64,000 nucleotides of DNA from NCBI RefSeq assembly GCF_003426025.1, contig NZ_QJSH01000009.1, positions 1 to 64,000 on the forward strand, given 5' to 3'. A program made the translations under genes and the position numbers. The notes below the pieces were generated by a model. The model was not told where the DNA came from. It did not search any database and worked only from the letters and a program-made list of their open reading frames with translations. The DNA is from Paraliobacillus quinghaiensis. GTDB taxonomy: Bacteria > Bacillota > Bacilli > Bacillales > Amphibacillaceae. Shown here one piece after another: positions 1 through 9,209 of the stretch (position 1 is the stretch's first letter; each line of letters begins with the position of its first letter).

Positions 1-2
1 CG

Positions 3-227
3 TTTTATCAATTAAAGCAATTTATCAAAGAAAGGGCTTTAAAATTCAATATTCCGGTTGTTGATATTAATCCATATAAAACGAGTCAAACTTGCTTTTG
101 TTGTAAACATGCAGATAAAGGGAATCGACACAATGAAACATTCAAATGCAAAAAATGCCGATACAAAAACCATGCTGATTTAAACGCGGCTAACAATATT
201 GCAATTAGCACTAGCTTGGCGGTGTAG
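3..227 (+). CDS. tnpB: TnpB (OrfB) RNA-guided nuclease, C-terminal part only
   Basis: The open frame enters from the window edge and gives the last 74 residues of an IS200/IS605-type TnpB. Visible are the zinc-ribbon cysteines (TCFCC, then FKCKKC) and the RuvC-III segment with its acidic residue (NHADLNAANN). The finger and the last catalytic Asp look intact, so nothing seen here indicates a dead gene; the other catalytic residues lie outside the window. TnpB proteins are guided by an RNA read from the 3' end of their own gene and the element's right end; that region follows directly. No tnpA is visible, so it may be a TnpB-only (IS1341-like) element. Family is certain, functional state unknown. 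Confidence 0.9.
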   Translation, partial: FYQLKQFIKERALKFNIPVVDINPYKTSQTCFCCKHADKGNRHNETFKCKKCRYKNHADLNAANNIAISTSLAV

Positions 228-461
228 GTGATTGACGTCGTAAGACGGATTTCACTGATAGTCCAAGTGCCTGTGCGGTATAATCCGATGCAGGAGTCTC
301 GTGTGGTACGAGATATAGCGGTCATGTTCGAAAGTGGGTCAGAAATGGAACAACACGGGTAATGTCGTGAGATAGAGCCTCCACCGTAATGAGCCGCTCC
401 CACGTCTCTTTGAGAGGTCATCCCTGGGAAGCTCGGTATTTCAATGCCGAGAGGATATCAC
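228..461 (+). ncRNA. candidate omega-RNA scaffold / right end of the TnpB element
   Basis: This GC-richer stretch follows the tnpB stop codon and has no convincing reading frame on either strand. It closes with a hairpin (stem CTCGGTA at 432-438 with TGCCGAG at 445-451, loop TTTCAA), as expected at an IS200/IS605 right end. The RNA probably begins inside tnpB. By analogy with related elements the right end would fall near TCAC at 458-461, making the flanking bases the guide; that boundary is inferred, not seen. Confidence 0.6.
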
Positions 462-763
462 ATATTAAATTAATGCTATCCGTTTGTTAAACACTCGATA
501 TTGAGATTATCTTTAGTCTACAACTAATCTTCAACTTCACTGTTTTTATCTCTATCCCCTGCCGACTAAAAATCGAGATATTCTTTTAATAGATACCTCA
601 TTCATATTGCATGTGATCCAACTTAGGTTTTGGTATGAGAAATTAAAGGAATGATCATTTATACCTGTTTAAAAATAATGTGTTTGGTCCTTCAATATAC
701 GTTATTAAGTTCAGGTTAGATTTCTAATAGCTCGTGTTATTTTTTCTCTTTAGGAGGTATACA
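462..763. other. AT-rich intergenic stretch without a recognised gene
   Basis: About 300 bases lie between the TnpB element and the DMT transporter. I see no open frame with a ribosome binding site, no strong hairpin and no repeat matching other parts of the window. It presumably holds the transporter promoter, but no hexamer pair is convincing. The first bases may serve as the TnpB guide. Confidence 0.4.
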
Positions 764-1633
764 ATGAGGTTTTTAGGTATAGTTTTTGTTATGCTAGCCG
801 CTATATGTTGGGGCATTAGTGGGGTAATTGCCGATATTTTACTAAACAAAGGCTGGGATCCTATTGTGATTTCACTTTACCGAGGGGCTGTTGGATTTAT
901 ATGTTTTTTCACGTGGTTTCTCTTTCGCTTTAGACAAAATTGGATCTTCTCTACTTGTTTATTATTATGGTCCATATTGGCAGGCGCTGGTATTGCGGGA
1001 AATTTCACTTTTTATTTTGTGAGTATCCAAGCCTCAAGTATTGCTGTTGCCGCTACTTTAATGTACACCGCACCTCTATTCGTCCTTTTAATCTCCTTTT
1101 TATTTAAAATAGAACGTTCTACATGGTTTAAATGGGGATGCATTTCAGGTGTACTTATCGGGATTATATTGCTAACAGGTGCCTACAACACTGAATCGAT
1201 TTCAGTGAGTTTTATAGGGATATTTGCGGGACTTGCTTCTGGATTTTCCTATGCTTTATTCATATTTGGTTTTAAGAACGCTTCTTCTACCGGAAATCCG
1301 GAGAGCACCTTAACAATCGCTTTTCTTTCATTTAGTTTCATTGTTTTTCTTTTTACAGACAATGATGAAGTAGCAAGGGCAGTGACATCAAGCGACATAG
1401 GGTGGTTTCTTCTATTAGGGATTATAGGTGCAGGAATATCATTTATATTTTATGTGATTGGCATACGTTGGGTGTCCCCCACAACTGCTTCGATGGTCGC
1501 TATGTTAGAGCCGGTGACAGCTTCATTATTTGGCGTTCTCCTTATTGGTAATCATTTGACCATCGTTCAAATTCTTGGAATGGTGCTCTTACTAGTTACA
1601 ATCACCGGACTTAGTGTAAAGCAGTCCCACTGA
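764..1633 (+). CDS. DMT/EamA-family transporter
   Basis: This 289-residue, very hydrophobic protein has about ten membrane helices arranged as two EamA repeats. The first repeat starts near LGIVFVMLAAICWGISG and the second near FIGIFAGLASGFSYALF. EamA proteins of the drug/metabolite transporter superfamily mostly export amino acids, metabolites or drugs; the substrate cannot be read from sequence. The ATG at 764 is chosen because AGGAGG lies at 752-757; an upstream in-frame GTG at 734 has no such site. It is a single-gene unit ended by the hairpin at 1667-1719, next to the transposon remnant and outside the conserved yt* order, so it may be an accessory gene. Confidence 0.85.
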   Translation: MRFLGIVFVMLAAICWGISGVIADILLNKGWDPIVISLYRGAVGFICFFTWFLFRFRQNWIFSTCLLLWSILAGAGIAGNFTFYFVSIQASSIAVAATLMYTAPLFVLLISFLFKIERSTWFKWGCISGVLIGIILLTGAYNTESISVSFIGIFAGLASGFSYALFIFGFKNASSTGNPESTLTIAFLSFSFIVFLFTDNDEVARAVTSSDIGWFLLLGIIGAGISFIFYVIGIRWVSPTTASMVAMLEPVTASLFGVLLIGNHLTIVQILGMVLLLVTITGLSVKQSH

Positions 1634-1666
1634 TCAATGCGGATAAAAATTGTCTTGTAGTCGTAA

Positions 1667-1719
1667 AACAGCACCAAAACACTCATTAATTTAGATCTAA
1701 TGTATGTTTTGGTGCTGTT
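1667..1719 (+). terminator. hairpin terminator after the DMT transporter
   Basis: A 15-bp perfect stem (AACAGCACCAAAACA with its complement at 1705-1719) encloses a 23-base loop. It lies between convergent genes, so it may also serve ytfP from the other strand. Confidence 0.7.
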
Positions 1720-1788
1720 TAATTAATCGTATAATTTTTATCCTAATAAGTTTACTTAATCTAGATTGTGCAAAATCAGCATTAAAGC

Positions 1789-3045
1789 CTAACTGACTTC
1801 CCAGGCTGCATGCATTCCTGCAACCCGTCCAGTAACAAGAGCAGATGTAATATTGTAACCACCGGTATAGCCATGAATATCTAAGATTTCTCCACAGAAA
1901 TATAAACCATGCATTATTTTTGACTGCATTGTGTTTGGAATTACTTCTTTAATTGATACTCCACCTCCAGTTACAAAAGCTTTTTCAATCGGTTGACTAC
2001 CATAAATATGGAACTGGAAACTTTTTAGATCATCTACAAAGGTTTGTATCTTTTCCCGGGAAATATTTGCTGATTTTATGTCTGATTGAATATCGTTCTT
2101 TGACAATAAATAATCTAAGTAACGCTCAGGAACAATTCCTTTTAAGATATTTCGTACTGTTTTTTTAGGGTTATCTTCTAATTTAATTGTTATTTCCTCT
2201 AATAGCTGTTGCTCGGTTTGATCAGGTAATGCATCAACTTCCATTACTACCTGTCTAGCACCTTTACGCAGTTCTTTCACAACATATTGTGAGCATCTTA
2301 GAACGGCTGGTCCGGAAACTCCGAAATGAGTAAAGAGCATGTCCATACGATGTGTAATAATTGTTTTTCCTTTAGGGTTAAGAACAGAAAGTCCAATGTC
2401 TCGTAGAGCTAATCCTTGTAGTGACTTATCTTGTATAAATTTCTCATTAGAAAGTAATGGTACCTCTGTTGGGTATAGATCTGTAATAGTATGTCCAGCT
2501 TCTTCAGCCCATTTATAGCCATCACCAGTTGAGCCAGTATGTGGAACAGCTTTACCACCTACAGCTATAATAACTGCTTTTGTTTCTATTTCTTCATGAT
2601 TTGACAACGTAATAGTATGCTTTGTTTCGCCATATTGAACAGCATGTACAGGCGCGTTTTTTTTAATGGTTACTTTTAATTCAGTTAATCGGGTTAGCAA
2701 TGCGTTAACTACATCTTTTGCTGCATTGCTTACTGGAAACATTCGTCCATGATCTTCTTCTTTTAACGGAACATTCAATTGCTCAAAGAAATCAATAATA
2801 TCATAATTATTAAAAACAGAAAAAGCACTATATAGAAAACGTCCATTTCCTGGGATGTGTTTTATTAATTCATCTTGTGGTAATCGATTGGTTACATTAC
2901 AACGACCGCCGCCTGAGATAGCAAGTTTTTTACCTAATTTATTTCCTTTGTCAATTAATAAAGTGGTAGCACCATTCTCAGCAGCAGCGATAGCAGCCAG
3001 TAAACCGGATGGTCCTCCTCCAATAACAATTACATCGTAAGTCAT
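1789..3045 (-). CDS. ytfP: HI0933/BaiN-family FAD-dependent oxidoreductase (YtfP)
   Basis: The 418-residue flavoprotein opens with a Rossmann dinucleotide motif ([18 protein letters not shown]) and continues with the HI0933-family segments GGGRCNVTN and [12 protein letters not shown]. The C-terminal FAD contact region ([16 protein letters not shown]) is present. Family members are NAD(P)H/FAD oxidoreductases, some acting on steroid or bile-acid-like substrates; the role of YtfP itself is unclear. The start at MTYDVIV is preferred because GAGAGG precedes it by nine bases. The upstream in-frame codons, which would add 20 residues, lack a site. It is divergent from ytgP, as in B. subtilis. Confidence 0.9.
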   Translation of the reverse strand: MTYDVIVIGGGPSGLLAAIAAAENGATTLLIDKGNKLGKKLAISGGGRCNVTNRLPQDELIKHIPGNGRFLYSAFSVFNNYDIIDFFEQLNVPLKEEDHGRMFPVSNAAKDVVNALLTRLTELKVTIKKNAPVHAVQYGETKHTITLSNHEEIETKAVIIAVGGKAVPHTGSTGDGYKWAEEAGHTITDLYPTEVPLLSNEKFIQDKSLQGLALRDIGLSVLNPKGKTIITHRMDMLFTHFGVSGPAVLRCSQYVVKELRKGARQVVMEVDALPDQTEQQLLEEITIKLEDNPKKTVRNILKGIVPERYLDYLLSKNDIQSDIKSANISREKIQTFVDDLKSFQFHIYGSQPIEKAFVTGGGVSIKEVIPNTMQSKIMHGLYFCGEILDIHGYTGGYNITSALVTGRVAGMHAAWEVS

Positions 3046-3331
3046 AGTATTCATCCTCTCTACATGTAACGAAATATCTATTATACACTTTTTCTTACTT
3101 AGCACACAAAATTACAGCATCTAATACTAGAAAGAAATCTTTTTTAATTTGTTAAATTTCTCAAATGAAGAATCTACTCTATACTTTAATATACTACATC
3201 TTTGTAGGTACCTTGGTATTTTTCAATCCAAATCAAATTAGAATGTTAAAAATTCATGTTAAATACTATCACATTTTTGTATCTATGATAAAATAGTAAC
3301 ATTCGATTATAAAAGAAATTAAGGTGAAAAT

Positions 3332-4969
3332 ATGTCAAAGTCAAGCATATTACGTGGAACAATGTTATTAACAGGTGCGACATTTCTTTCTAAATTACTT
3401 GGAATGATCTACACAATTCCATTTGAAAGTATGGTCGGTGCAGAGGGTGGTACTTTATATACTCTTGCATATGTACCATATACTATATTTATTAGTTTAT
3501 CTACAATAGGAATTCCGTTAGCCGTATCTAAATTTGTATCTAAATATAATTCTCTTGGTGATTATCAAACAAGTAGGAGGATGTATAAGTTAGGATTACA
3601 ATTTATGGCTATTACAGGATTAATTTCATTTCTTGTGCTATTTTTTGGTGCAGAACTACTAGCTGGTATATATATTCCTGATAATGCAGAAGGAATAACA
3701 GTAGAAGATGTAACAATGGTTATAAAAATGGTTAGTTTTGCTTTGCTGATTATACCTGCAATGAGTATTACTAGAGGTTTTTTTCAGGGACATCAATCGA
3801 TGGGACCAACAGCGATCTCACAACTAGTTGAGCAAATCGTTAGGATTTTCTTTTTACTTGGTTCTGTTTTTATTATTATAGAATTAATGAATGGGTCTAT
3901 TACAACAGCAGTTGGTTTTGCAACATTCGCTGCATTTATTGGTGCAATTGCATCTGCATTGGTATTATATTGGTATTGGAAGAAGAGAAAACCGTATTTA
4001 GATCGTGAAATGAATCAACAAGTAACTACATATGACATTCCAAGTAACGCCTTATTTAAGGAATTATTTCGTTATGCAGGTCCGTTTGTTGTGGTTGGAC
4101 TTGCAATACCTCTTTATCAGCAAATTGATGCCCTCACATTTGAACGTACGATGTTTGCTCTTGATTATGCAAAAGATTTAAGAGTAAATGCTTTTTCTAC
4201 AATTACTTTATATGGGCATAAGCTTGTGATGATTCCAATTACATTAGCTACTGGACTTTCTCTAGCAACGTTACCTGTCTTGACAAAATCATTTGTAGAT
4301 AAAAATATGGAACAGGTTTTTAAGCATATTAATCAATCGCTACAAATTATTATTTTATTGATTTTGCCAGCAGTTGTCGGGATGTCTTTACTTGGTACAG
4401 AAATTTGGGGAGCATTCTATGGGATTAATGATTACATTGACTTAAATGGATCATTATTAAGCTGGTATGCGCCAGTCGCGCTGTTCTTTGGTCTTTTTGC
4501 TGTTACATCATCTATTTTGCAAGGAATCAATCAACAGAATTTTGCTGTTATTAGCTTACTATCTGGACTGTTACTAAAAGGATTATTAACAATTCCTTTG
4601 CTGCAGTTAACTGGACCTAAAGGAGCAGTAATTGCAACAATGATTGCTTCGTTTACGACAGTGTTACTAAATGTATGGCGTATAAAAGTATCTATTCAAT
4701 TTCCAACCCGTCAACTGGTTAAACGAACAACATTAATAGTGATATTAACGTTTATAATGGGTCTAGTTGTTAGTATCAGTAAATGGTCGCTTCATTTTTT
4801 GATTGATTACCAAGATGGGAGATTAGAAAATATCATCGTCTTAATTATTACTATAACAGCAGGTGCAGGTGTTTTTTTGTGGCTCAGTTATCAATCGACC
4901 TTATTGGAACGTATTTTAGGTGGTAGAATACGAATTATAGATAAAATTTTCAGAAGAAAGCATTCTTAA
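3332..4969 (+). CDS. ytgP: MurJ/MVF-type lipid II flippase homologue (YtgP)
   Basis: The 545-residue polytopic protein of the MOP flippase superfamily has about 14 hydrophobic segments. It opens with the typical LRGTMLLTGATFLSKLLGM start, followed by GGTLYTLAYVPYTIFISLSTIGIPLAVSK-type sequence (3428-3530). B. subtilis YtgP is a MurJ orthologue that moves lipid-linked peptidoglycan precursor across the membrane. The length matches the family. The RBS AAGGTGAAA lies just upstream. The pseudouridine synthase gene follows after 11 bases, so the two are probably one transcript. Charged residues lie in several helices, as expected for a flippase cavity. Confidence 0.92.
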   Translation: MSKSSILRGTMLLTGATFLSKLLGMIYTIPFESMVGAEGGTLYTLAYVPYTIFISLSTIGIPLAVSKFVSKYNSLGDYQTSRRMYKLGLQFMAITGLISFLVLFFGAELLAGIYIPDNAEGITVEDVTMVIKMVSFALLIIPAMSITRGFFQGHQSMGPTAISQLVEQIVRIFFLLGSVFIIIELMNGSITTAVGFATFAAFIGAIASALVLYWYWKKRKPYLDREMNQQVTTYDIPSNALFKELFRYAGPFVVVGLAIPLYQQIDALTFERTMFALDYAKDLRVNAFSTITLYGHKLVMIPITLATGLSLATLPVLTKSFVDKNMEQVFKHINQSLQIIILLILPAVVGMSLLGTEIWGAFYGINDYIDLNGSLLSWYAPVALFFGLFAVTSSILQGINQQNFAVISLLSGLLLKGLLTIPLLQLTGPKGAVIATMIASFTTVLLNVWRIKVSIQFPTRQLVKRTTLIVILTFIMGLVVSISKWSLHFLIDYQDGRLENIIVLIITITAGAGVFLWLSYQSTLLERILGGRIRIIDKIFRRKHS

Positions 4970-4980
4970 AGGAGATATAT

Positions 4981-5703
4981 ATGAGAATTGATAAATTATT
5001 AGCAAATATGGGATATGGCAGTCGAAAAGAAGTAAAGCAACTATTGAAAAAGGGCGCAGTCTCACAAAATGAAACCGTAGTGAAAGATGGTAAACAACAA
5101 GTAGACCCAGAGAAAGACGTAATTACTATTTTTGAGGAGCAGGTAATTTACAAGCCGTTTGTGTACTTCATGCTTCATAAACCTAGTGGAGTAATTACTG
5201 CCACAGAAGATAGTAGAGAAACAACGGTCATCGATTTGTTAGAACCTGATGATCTTGTTCTTAATCCTTTTCCAGTTGGACGTTTGGATAAAGATACAGA
5301 GGGATTACTGCTTATCACAAATGATGGCAAACTTGCACATCAATTGCTATCACCTAAGAAAAATGTAGGCAAAACGTATTATGCAGAGATAGAGGGAGAA
5401 GTAACAGAAGCAGATATTCAGGATTTTGCTGTTGGTGTAACGTTAGATGATGGATATCTTACAAAACCTGCAGAGTTGGAGATTATAACAAGTGGTGAGC
5501 AGTCAAAAATACATGTAACAATCACAGAAGGAAAGTTTCATCAGGTAAAAAGAATGTTTGAAGCAGTTGATAAAAGTGTTCTCTATTTAAAACGGATTTC
5601 AATGGGTGAGTGGAAGCTAGATGAAGCATTAGAAAAGGGAGAATATCGAGAGTTAACTGACGAAGAATTATCGTATTTAAGCACATTGACAGCAAAAAAA
5701 TAA
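4981..5703 (+). CDS. RsuA/RluB-family rRNA pseudouridine synthase (YtzG-like)
   Basis: The 240-residue enzyme has an N-terminal S4 RNA-binding domain (MRIDKLLANMGYGSRKEV, residues 1-60) followed by the catalytic domain. The conserved block GRLDKDTEGLLLITNDG carries the catalytic Asp. The C-terminal segment EGKFHQVKRMF is the second family signature. It should isomerise one uridine in rRNA; synteny with B. subtilis ytzG favours a small-subunit RsuA-type target. It sits 11 bases after ytgP with AAAGGAGATAT as RBS. A short weak hairpin (GCTGAC/GTCAGC) follows the stop codon. Confidence 0.9.
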   Translation: MRIDKLLANMGYGSRKEVKQLLKKGAVSQNETVVKDGKQQVDPEKDVITIFEEQVIYKPFVYFMLHKPSGVITATEDSRETTVIDLLEPDDLVLNPFPVGRLDKDTEGLLLITNDGKLAHQLLSPKKNVGKTYYAEIEGEVTEADIQDFAVGVTLDDGYLTKPAELEIITSGEQSKIHVTITEGKFHQVKRMFEAVDKSVLYLKRISMGEWKLDEALEKGEYRELTDEELSYLSTLTAKK

Positions 5704-5744
5704 GCTGACAAATACAGGTAGTCAGCATTGTTATATAAAAATAG

Positions 5745-5963
5745 TTATGAAATTTTTACTTTCTTTTCTGTGATTTTCCATGTTCCGCGGTTTGGACTAG
5801 TCACTAAGCCGTTATATTCCAATACATTGAGATCTCTTTGAACTGTCCTGTCAGTAATACCAAATTCTTCGGCAATTTCTAATGTAGTGACAGGCCCGTT
5901 TTCTCTAATAAACATATAGACAGCTTTTACTCGCGTAAGCATACGCGTTGTTGATTGATTCAA
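5745..5963 (-). CDS. ytzE: DeoR-type HTH regulator, small (YtzE)
   Basis: The 72-residue protein is almost entirely a winged helix-turn-helix (VTTLEIAEEFGITDRTVQRDL), without the sugar-phosphate sensing domain of full DeoR proteins. The longest frame reaches a further 21 codons upstream, but the TTG at 5961-5963 has AAGGAG at the right distance and the resulting N-terminus (MNQSTTRMLTRVKAVYMF) matches my memory of YtzE. The target genes are unknown. It lies convergent to the pseudouridine synthase gene and divergent from the potassium channel gene, which makes the channel one possible target. Confidence 0.85.
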   Translation of the reverse strand: MNQSTTRMLTRVKAVYMFIRENGPVTTLEIAEEFGITDRTVQRDLNVLEYNGLVTSPNRGTWKITEKKVKIS

Positions 5964-6117
5964 AAAACCACTCCTTAATGGTGACATTAGACTTGTGGTG
6001 AACCTGAATCTTGAAGTTACCTCCATTTTACACCTTTTTATCCAGAAACGCTAGTGATTCAACTAATTTTATAAACGATTAAAAATAATTAAATTTAAAA
6101 TAAAGGAGGAGATATAG

Positions 6118-7134
6118 GTGTATCTTTTAAAACGAATTGTACGTAAAATGGTTCATATTAGTAATATTGTCTTGTTTATAGCCAGCTTATTATTAGTGTT
6201 GACTACCTCACTATTAATTGTATTAGTTGAAAGTGAAAACTTTCCTACTTTTTTTGAGGGGTTTTGGTGGGTTATGACAACTGTTACAACAGTGGGATAT
6301 GGGGACTATTACCCGGTCACAATGGCAGGGCGAATAATTGCAATATTTCTTTATATATTTGGTATAGGTCTTGTGGGTGTTGTTATTGGTAAAGTTGTAG
6401 ATGGTTTAGCAATGTTCCGTAGAAAAAAAGAAGAGGGTGATATTGTGTATAAAGAAAAAAATCATTACGTTATTATTGGTTGGTCACAGAAAGCAAAATT
6501 TGCTGTTAATGAAATGTTACAAACGTCAAATAATATTGAAGTAGTAATTATAGATAATCTAGAAAAAGCTCCTATTTTAGCAGAGAATATTCATTATATT
6601 AGAGGACATGCATCTGAATTAGCAACTTTAGAAAAAGCCAATATCTCAAAAGCACAATCAGTATTAATTTTTGCGGATGATACAATAAATGATGATCAAT
6701 TGTCAGATGGAAAAACACTATTAATCGCTTCTGCAATTGAGTCTTTCGCTCCAGAAGTTCACACAATTGTTGAAGTAATGGAAGAAGAGCACATTAAGAA
6801 TTTTGAGTTCATGAAAGTGGATGAATTTATCGTATCAACAGAAACTATTTCCTCGTTATTTGTTCGATCTGCCTTTCGAAAAGGAATTTCAAATGTGTAT
6901 GGCCAGTTACTACGCCGTAAGTATGGGGATGATTTATACTATGTTCCACTATCAAAAGGATGGAAAACATATCGAGATGCCTTTAACACATTGCTAGAAC
7001 AAGGAGCTACTTTAATAGCGGATCGAAATAATCTAAGCATTAACCGTATGCTAGATGAGTCAATACCATCTGATGCTGAGTTATATGTGATTTGTGATAA
7101 AGTAACCATTGAAAAAATTCGTCTAGAAAGTTAA
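6118..7134 (+). CDS. two-TM potassium channel with RCK/TrkA-N domain (YugO-like)
   Basis: The 338-residue protein has a first membrane helix (residues about 13-40), a pore loop with the K+ selectivity filter TVGYGD, a second helix, and then a cytoplasmic RCK domain. That domain starts at NHYVIIGWSQKAKF and ends with a TrkA-C-like tail. This MthK-like layout forms tetrameric K+ channels gated by ligands such as Ca2+ or nucleotides. The glycine-rich loop is GWSQKA rather than GxGxxG, so nucleotide binding may be altered. A GTG start with GGAGGAG upstream is used. B. subtilis YugO, a relative, drives potassium signalling in biofilms; the same role here is not shown. Confidence 0.88.
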   Translation: MYLLKRIVRKMVHISNIVLFIASLLLVLTTSLLIVLVESENFPTFFEGFWWVMTTVTTVGYGDYYPVTMAGRIIAIFLYIFGIGLVGVVIGKVVDGLAMFRRKKEEGDIVYKEKNHYVIIGWSQKAKFAVNEMLQTSNNIEVVIIDNLEKAPILAENIHYIRGHASELATLEKANISKAQSVLIFADDTINDDQLSDGKTLLIASAIESFAPEVHTIVEVMEEEHIKNFEFMKVDEFIVSTETISSLFVRSAFRKGISNVYGQLLRRKYGDDLYYVPLSKGWKTYRDAFNTLLEQGATLIADRNNLSINRMLDESIPSDAELYVICDKVTIEKIRLES

Positions 7135-7160
7135 CCTGCTATCTAAGATGATTCTTTTAT

Positions 7161-7510
7161 GACTGATTTTATATAAAATGTGCATTAAGTCTCTGTTTCT
7201 CTGACCCGCTCCTCAAATGAAATTGGATCCGCTAGTAATCGCGTCTAATAAGGATGGTGTTGCATTCCTCTTTCTTGAAAAGTCACTTAGATTAAGCTGC
7301 AGATAAATGCGAGACTCCTGTGGGAAAGGAACAGTCTGAAGTCCCCACAGTAAGCGATTTTTGGCCTGAGGTTACTCGGCCCACCGAAAACATTTGCTTA
7401 CGAGGAGGCTGAAGCGTTCCCCACGGAAAGCGAGTGTTTTTCGAAAGCGTGGGAATACCGCTTATTTTACAAAGAAGAATTAAAGCTATTGCGCTTTTAT
7501 ATCAACTCGG
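7161..7510. repeat. composite intergenic repeat, copy A (partial ends plus structured core)
   Basis: This fills most of the 404-base gap between the K+ channel gene and thpR. It begins with the shared outer segment ATATAAAATGTGCATTA, then CGCTCCTCAAATGAAATTGG joined directly to ATCCGCTAG, which looks like both ends of the repeat fused with the middle lost. A second core at 7308-7460 folds into several stems (CTGTGGG/CCCACAG, GTAAGC/GCTTAC, a TTCCCCACG/CGTGGGAA pair). At 7485-7510 an outer end recurs in opposite orientation (TTTTATATCAACTCGG). No protein is encoded. Confidence 0.7.
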
Positions 7511-7538
7511 TATTTAAAAAAAGAGGGAGGTGTGATAT

Positions 7539-8096
7539 GTGGAACAGGCACATTATTTTTTTGCTATTCCGTTAGCATCAGATGTGAAAAGTTGGTTATA
7601 CGATTGTCAACAGAAATTACAAGATAAAGGATTAACATATAAGCAATGGGTAGGAATCGATGATTTTCACATAACCTTAAAATTTTTAGGGGCAACTAGT
7701 GATATGACGAAACAACAACTAATCGATGAGGTAAAACAAATTGAAACGCCAGCGCCATTTCAACTGAAATTAGGTAATTTCGGCTGGTTTGGTTTAAGTG
7801 ACAAACCTCGAGTTGCGTGGATTGGTGTAGAAAAATCACTAGAATTAGTGCAACTGCAACAGCAAATAGATAAAACTACTGAACAATATGGTTTCAAGAA
7901 GGAAAACAGACCGTATCGTCCACATATTACTTTAGGAAAAAGGTGGCTGGGTTCTGAAGCAGTTAAGAGTGAATTAGAATCTTTAGAAAGACAAATATCA
8001 GAACCAATAACAATAGAGGTAGATCGTTTTGTACTTTATCGTATATACCCAAATAACACACCAAAATATCAAAAAGTAAGTGAGTTTAAGCTCTGA
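7539..8096 (+). CDS. thpR: RNA 2',3'-cyclic phosphodiesterase (2H family, YtlP-like)
   Basis: The 185-residue 2H phosphoesterase has both catalytic HxT motifs, FHITLKFLG near residue 48 and PHITLGKRW near residue 129. ThpR enzymes (formerly called 2'-5' RNA ligases) open 2',3'-cyclic phosphates on RNA ends; in bacteria the physiological substrate is uncertain. Length is typical. The GTG at 7539 is the start, with GGGAGG eight bases upstream; the ATG two bases earlier is out of frame. The next gene follows after 12 bases, so the two are likely co-transcribed. Confidence 0.9.
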   Translation: MEQAHYFFAIPLASDVKSWLYDCQQKLQDKGLTYKQWVGIDDFHITLKFLGATSDMTKQQLIDEVKQIETPAPFQLKLGNFGWFGLSDKPRVAWIGVEKSLELVQLQQQIDKTTEQYGFKKENRPYRPHITLGKRWLGSEAVKSELESLERQISEPITIEVDRFVLYRIYPNNTPKYQKVSEFKL

Positions 8097-8108
8097 TGGG
8101 GTGGGGAA

Positions 8109-9026
8109 ATGGCACAATTAATAAAATTAGAAAATTATATATCTAGATATCAAAAAGATCCCTTTCATTATCCAGGACAATTTATCCGCTTAAAACAAGA
8201 AAATTGGCGCAAACTTGTTCAAACATGGGAACAGCAGTTACAAATTGAAACTGAAATTGATGAACAAGATGAACCTGCTGAGAATTTATCAAAATGGAAA
8301 CAATTTTTTCATCGAAGAGAACAAGTAGAGAGTGAAATGGATGAAGAATCTATAATAGAAGATTTACCTGCTACAAAAGATGATCTAAAGCAATATTTCT
8401 TAAATATGTTATTACCTTTTCAGTTAAAATGGGCTTCTACCACAATTCAAGAAATGTCCTTTTTAGATCGCTCCTATTATGATGATTTGACACTTAAATA
8501 TTTCTTGCAGCGTTTTCCAGATACTTTTTTGTTATTGTATCGTCCAGTGTTTCAATTTAAAAATGCTGCTATGGACGGAGATATTATTTTAATCACACCA
8601 ATTGGTATTAATATTATTCGATTAATTGAAATTGATTCAACGAAACGACTAATAGCTGGTGATGATCGCACCTGGTACTCTGAAGAGAATAATGTACGAT
8701 CTCGTTTATTAAGCCCAATGCTCTCATTAAAACGTACAGAAAAAATAATACGAAGCATATTGTCTGTAAATGACTTAGAAATACCGATAGAGAAGGTTGT
8801 CTTATCTCGGACAAATAGCATTGATTTTAATACAGAACCATATCTAACAACCTTTATTGGTAAAGAACAGCATGAACAATGGTTGAGTGAAAAAAGAAAC
8901 TTTATATCCCCTTTAAAACATAATCAGTTAAAAATTGCAGAAGCTCTATTACAATTCTCTGATACAATCTCGGTAAGACGTCCAGAATGGAAACAAGATG
9001 ATTCAGAAAAAGATTTTAATTTGTGA
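8109..9026 (+). CDS. NERD-like domain protein (YtlQ position)
   Basis: This 305-residue soluble protein has a charged N-terminal half and a segment GDIILITPIGINIIRLIE (residues about 158-175) that resembles the nuclease-related NERD fold. I cannot identify a complete catalytic set, so nuclease activity is not claimed. An acidic low-complexity stretch lies near residues 52-95. It follows thpR with 12 bases between, in the place where B. subtilis has the uncharacterised ytlQ. Function unknown. Confidence 0.75.
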   Translation: MAQLIKLENYISRYQKDPFHYPGQFIRLKQENWRKLVQTWEQQLQIETEIDEQDEPAENLSKWKQFFHRREQVESEMDEESIIEDLPATKDDLKQYFLNMLLPFQLKWASTTIQEMSFLDRSYYDDLTLKYFLQRFPDTFLLLYRPVFQFKNAAMDGDIILITPIGINIIRLIEIDSTKRLIAGDDRTWYSEENNVRSRLLSPMLSLKRTEKIIRSILSVNDLEIPIEKVVLSRTNSIDFNTEPYLTTFIGKEQHEQWLSEKRNFISPLKHNQLKIAEALLQFSDTISVRRPEWKQDDSEKDFNL

Positions 9027-9209
9027 TAAAAAGACTTATGAAACCTAGTTTCTGCAATAAAATAATTCATTTTAAACTTATGGTTATATATAGTTATTAA
9101 ATTTTTCTCTTGATATTCACCCCCATTATGCGTTAATCTAAATTTACCGTCTTTTTTTTGAACGTGTATAAATGAACGTAAAAGTATGTAGAAATGGAAG
9201 GTGAAGGAC

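Noticed and set aside
86-421. 111-codon minus-strand frame across the TnpB right end
   Set aside because: It is antisense to tnpB and the structured right end, has no ribosome binding site and resembles no family.
9201-9209. Upstream GTG start of ytmP
   Set aside because: It sits too close to the GGAAGG site; the GTG at 9210 has proper spacing.
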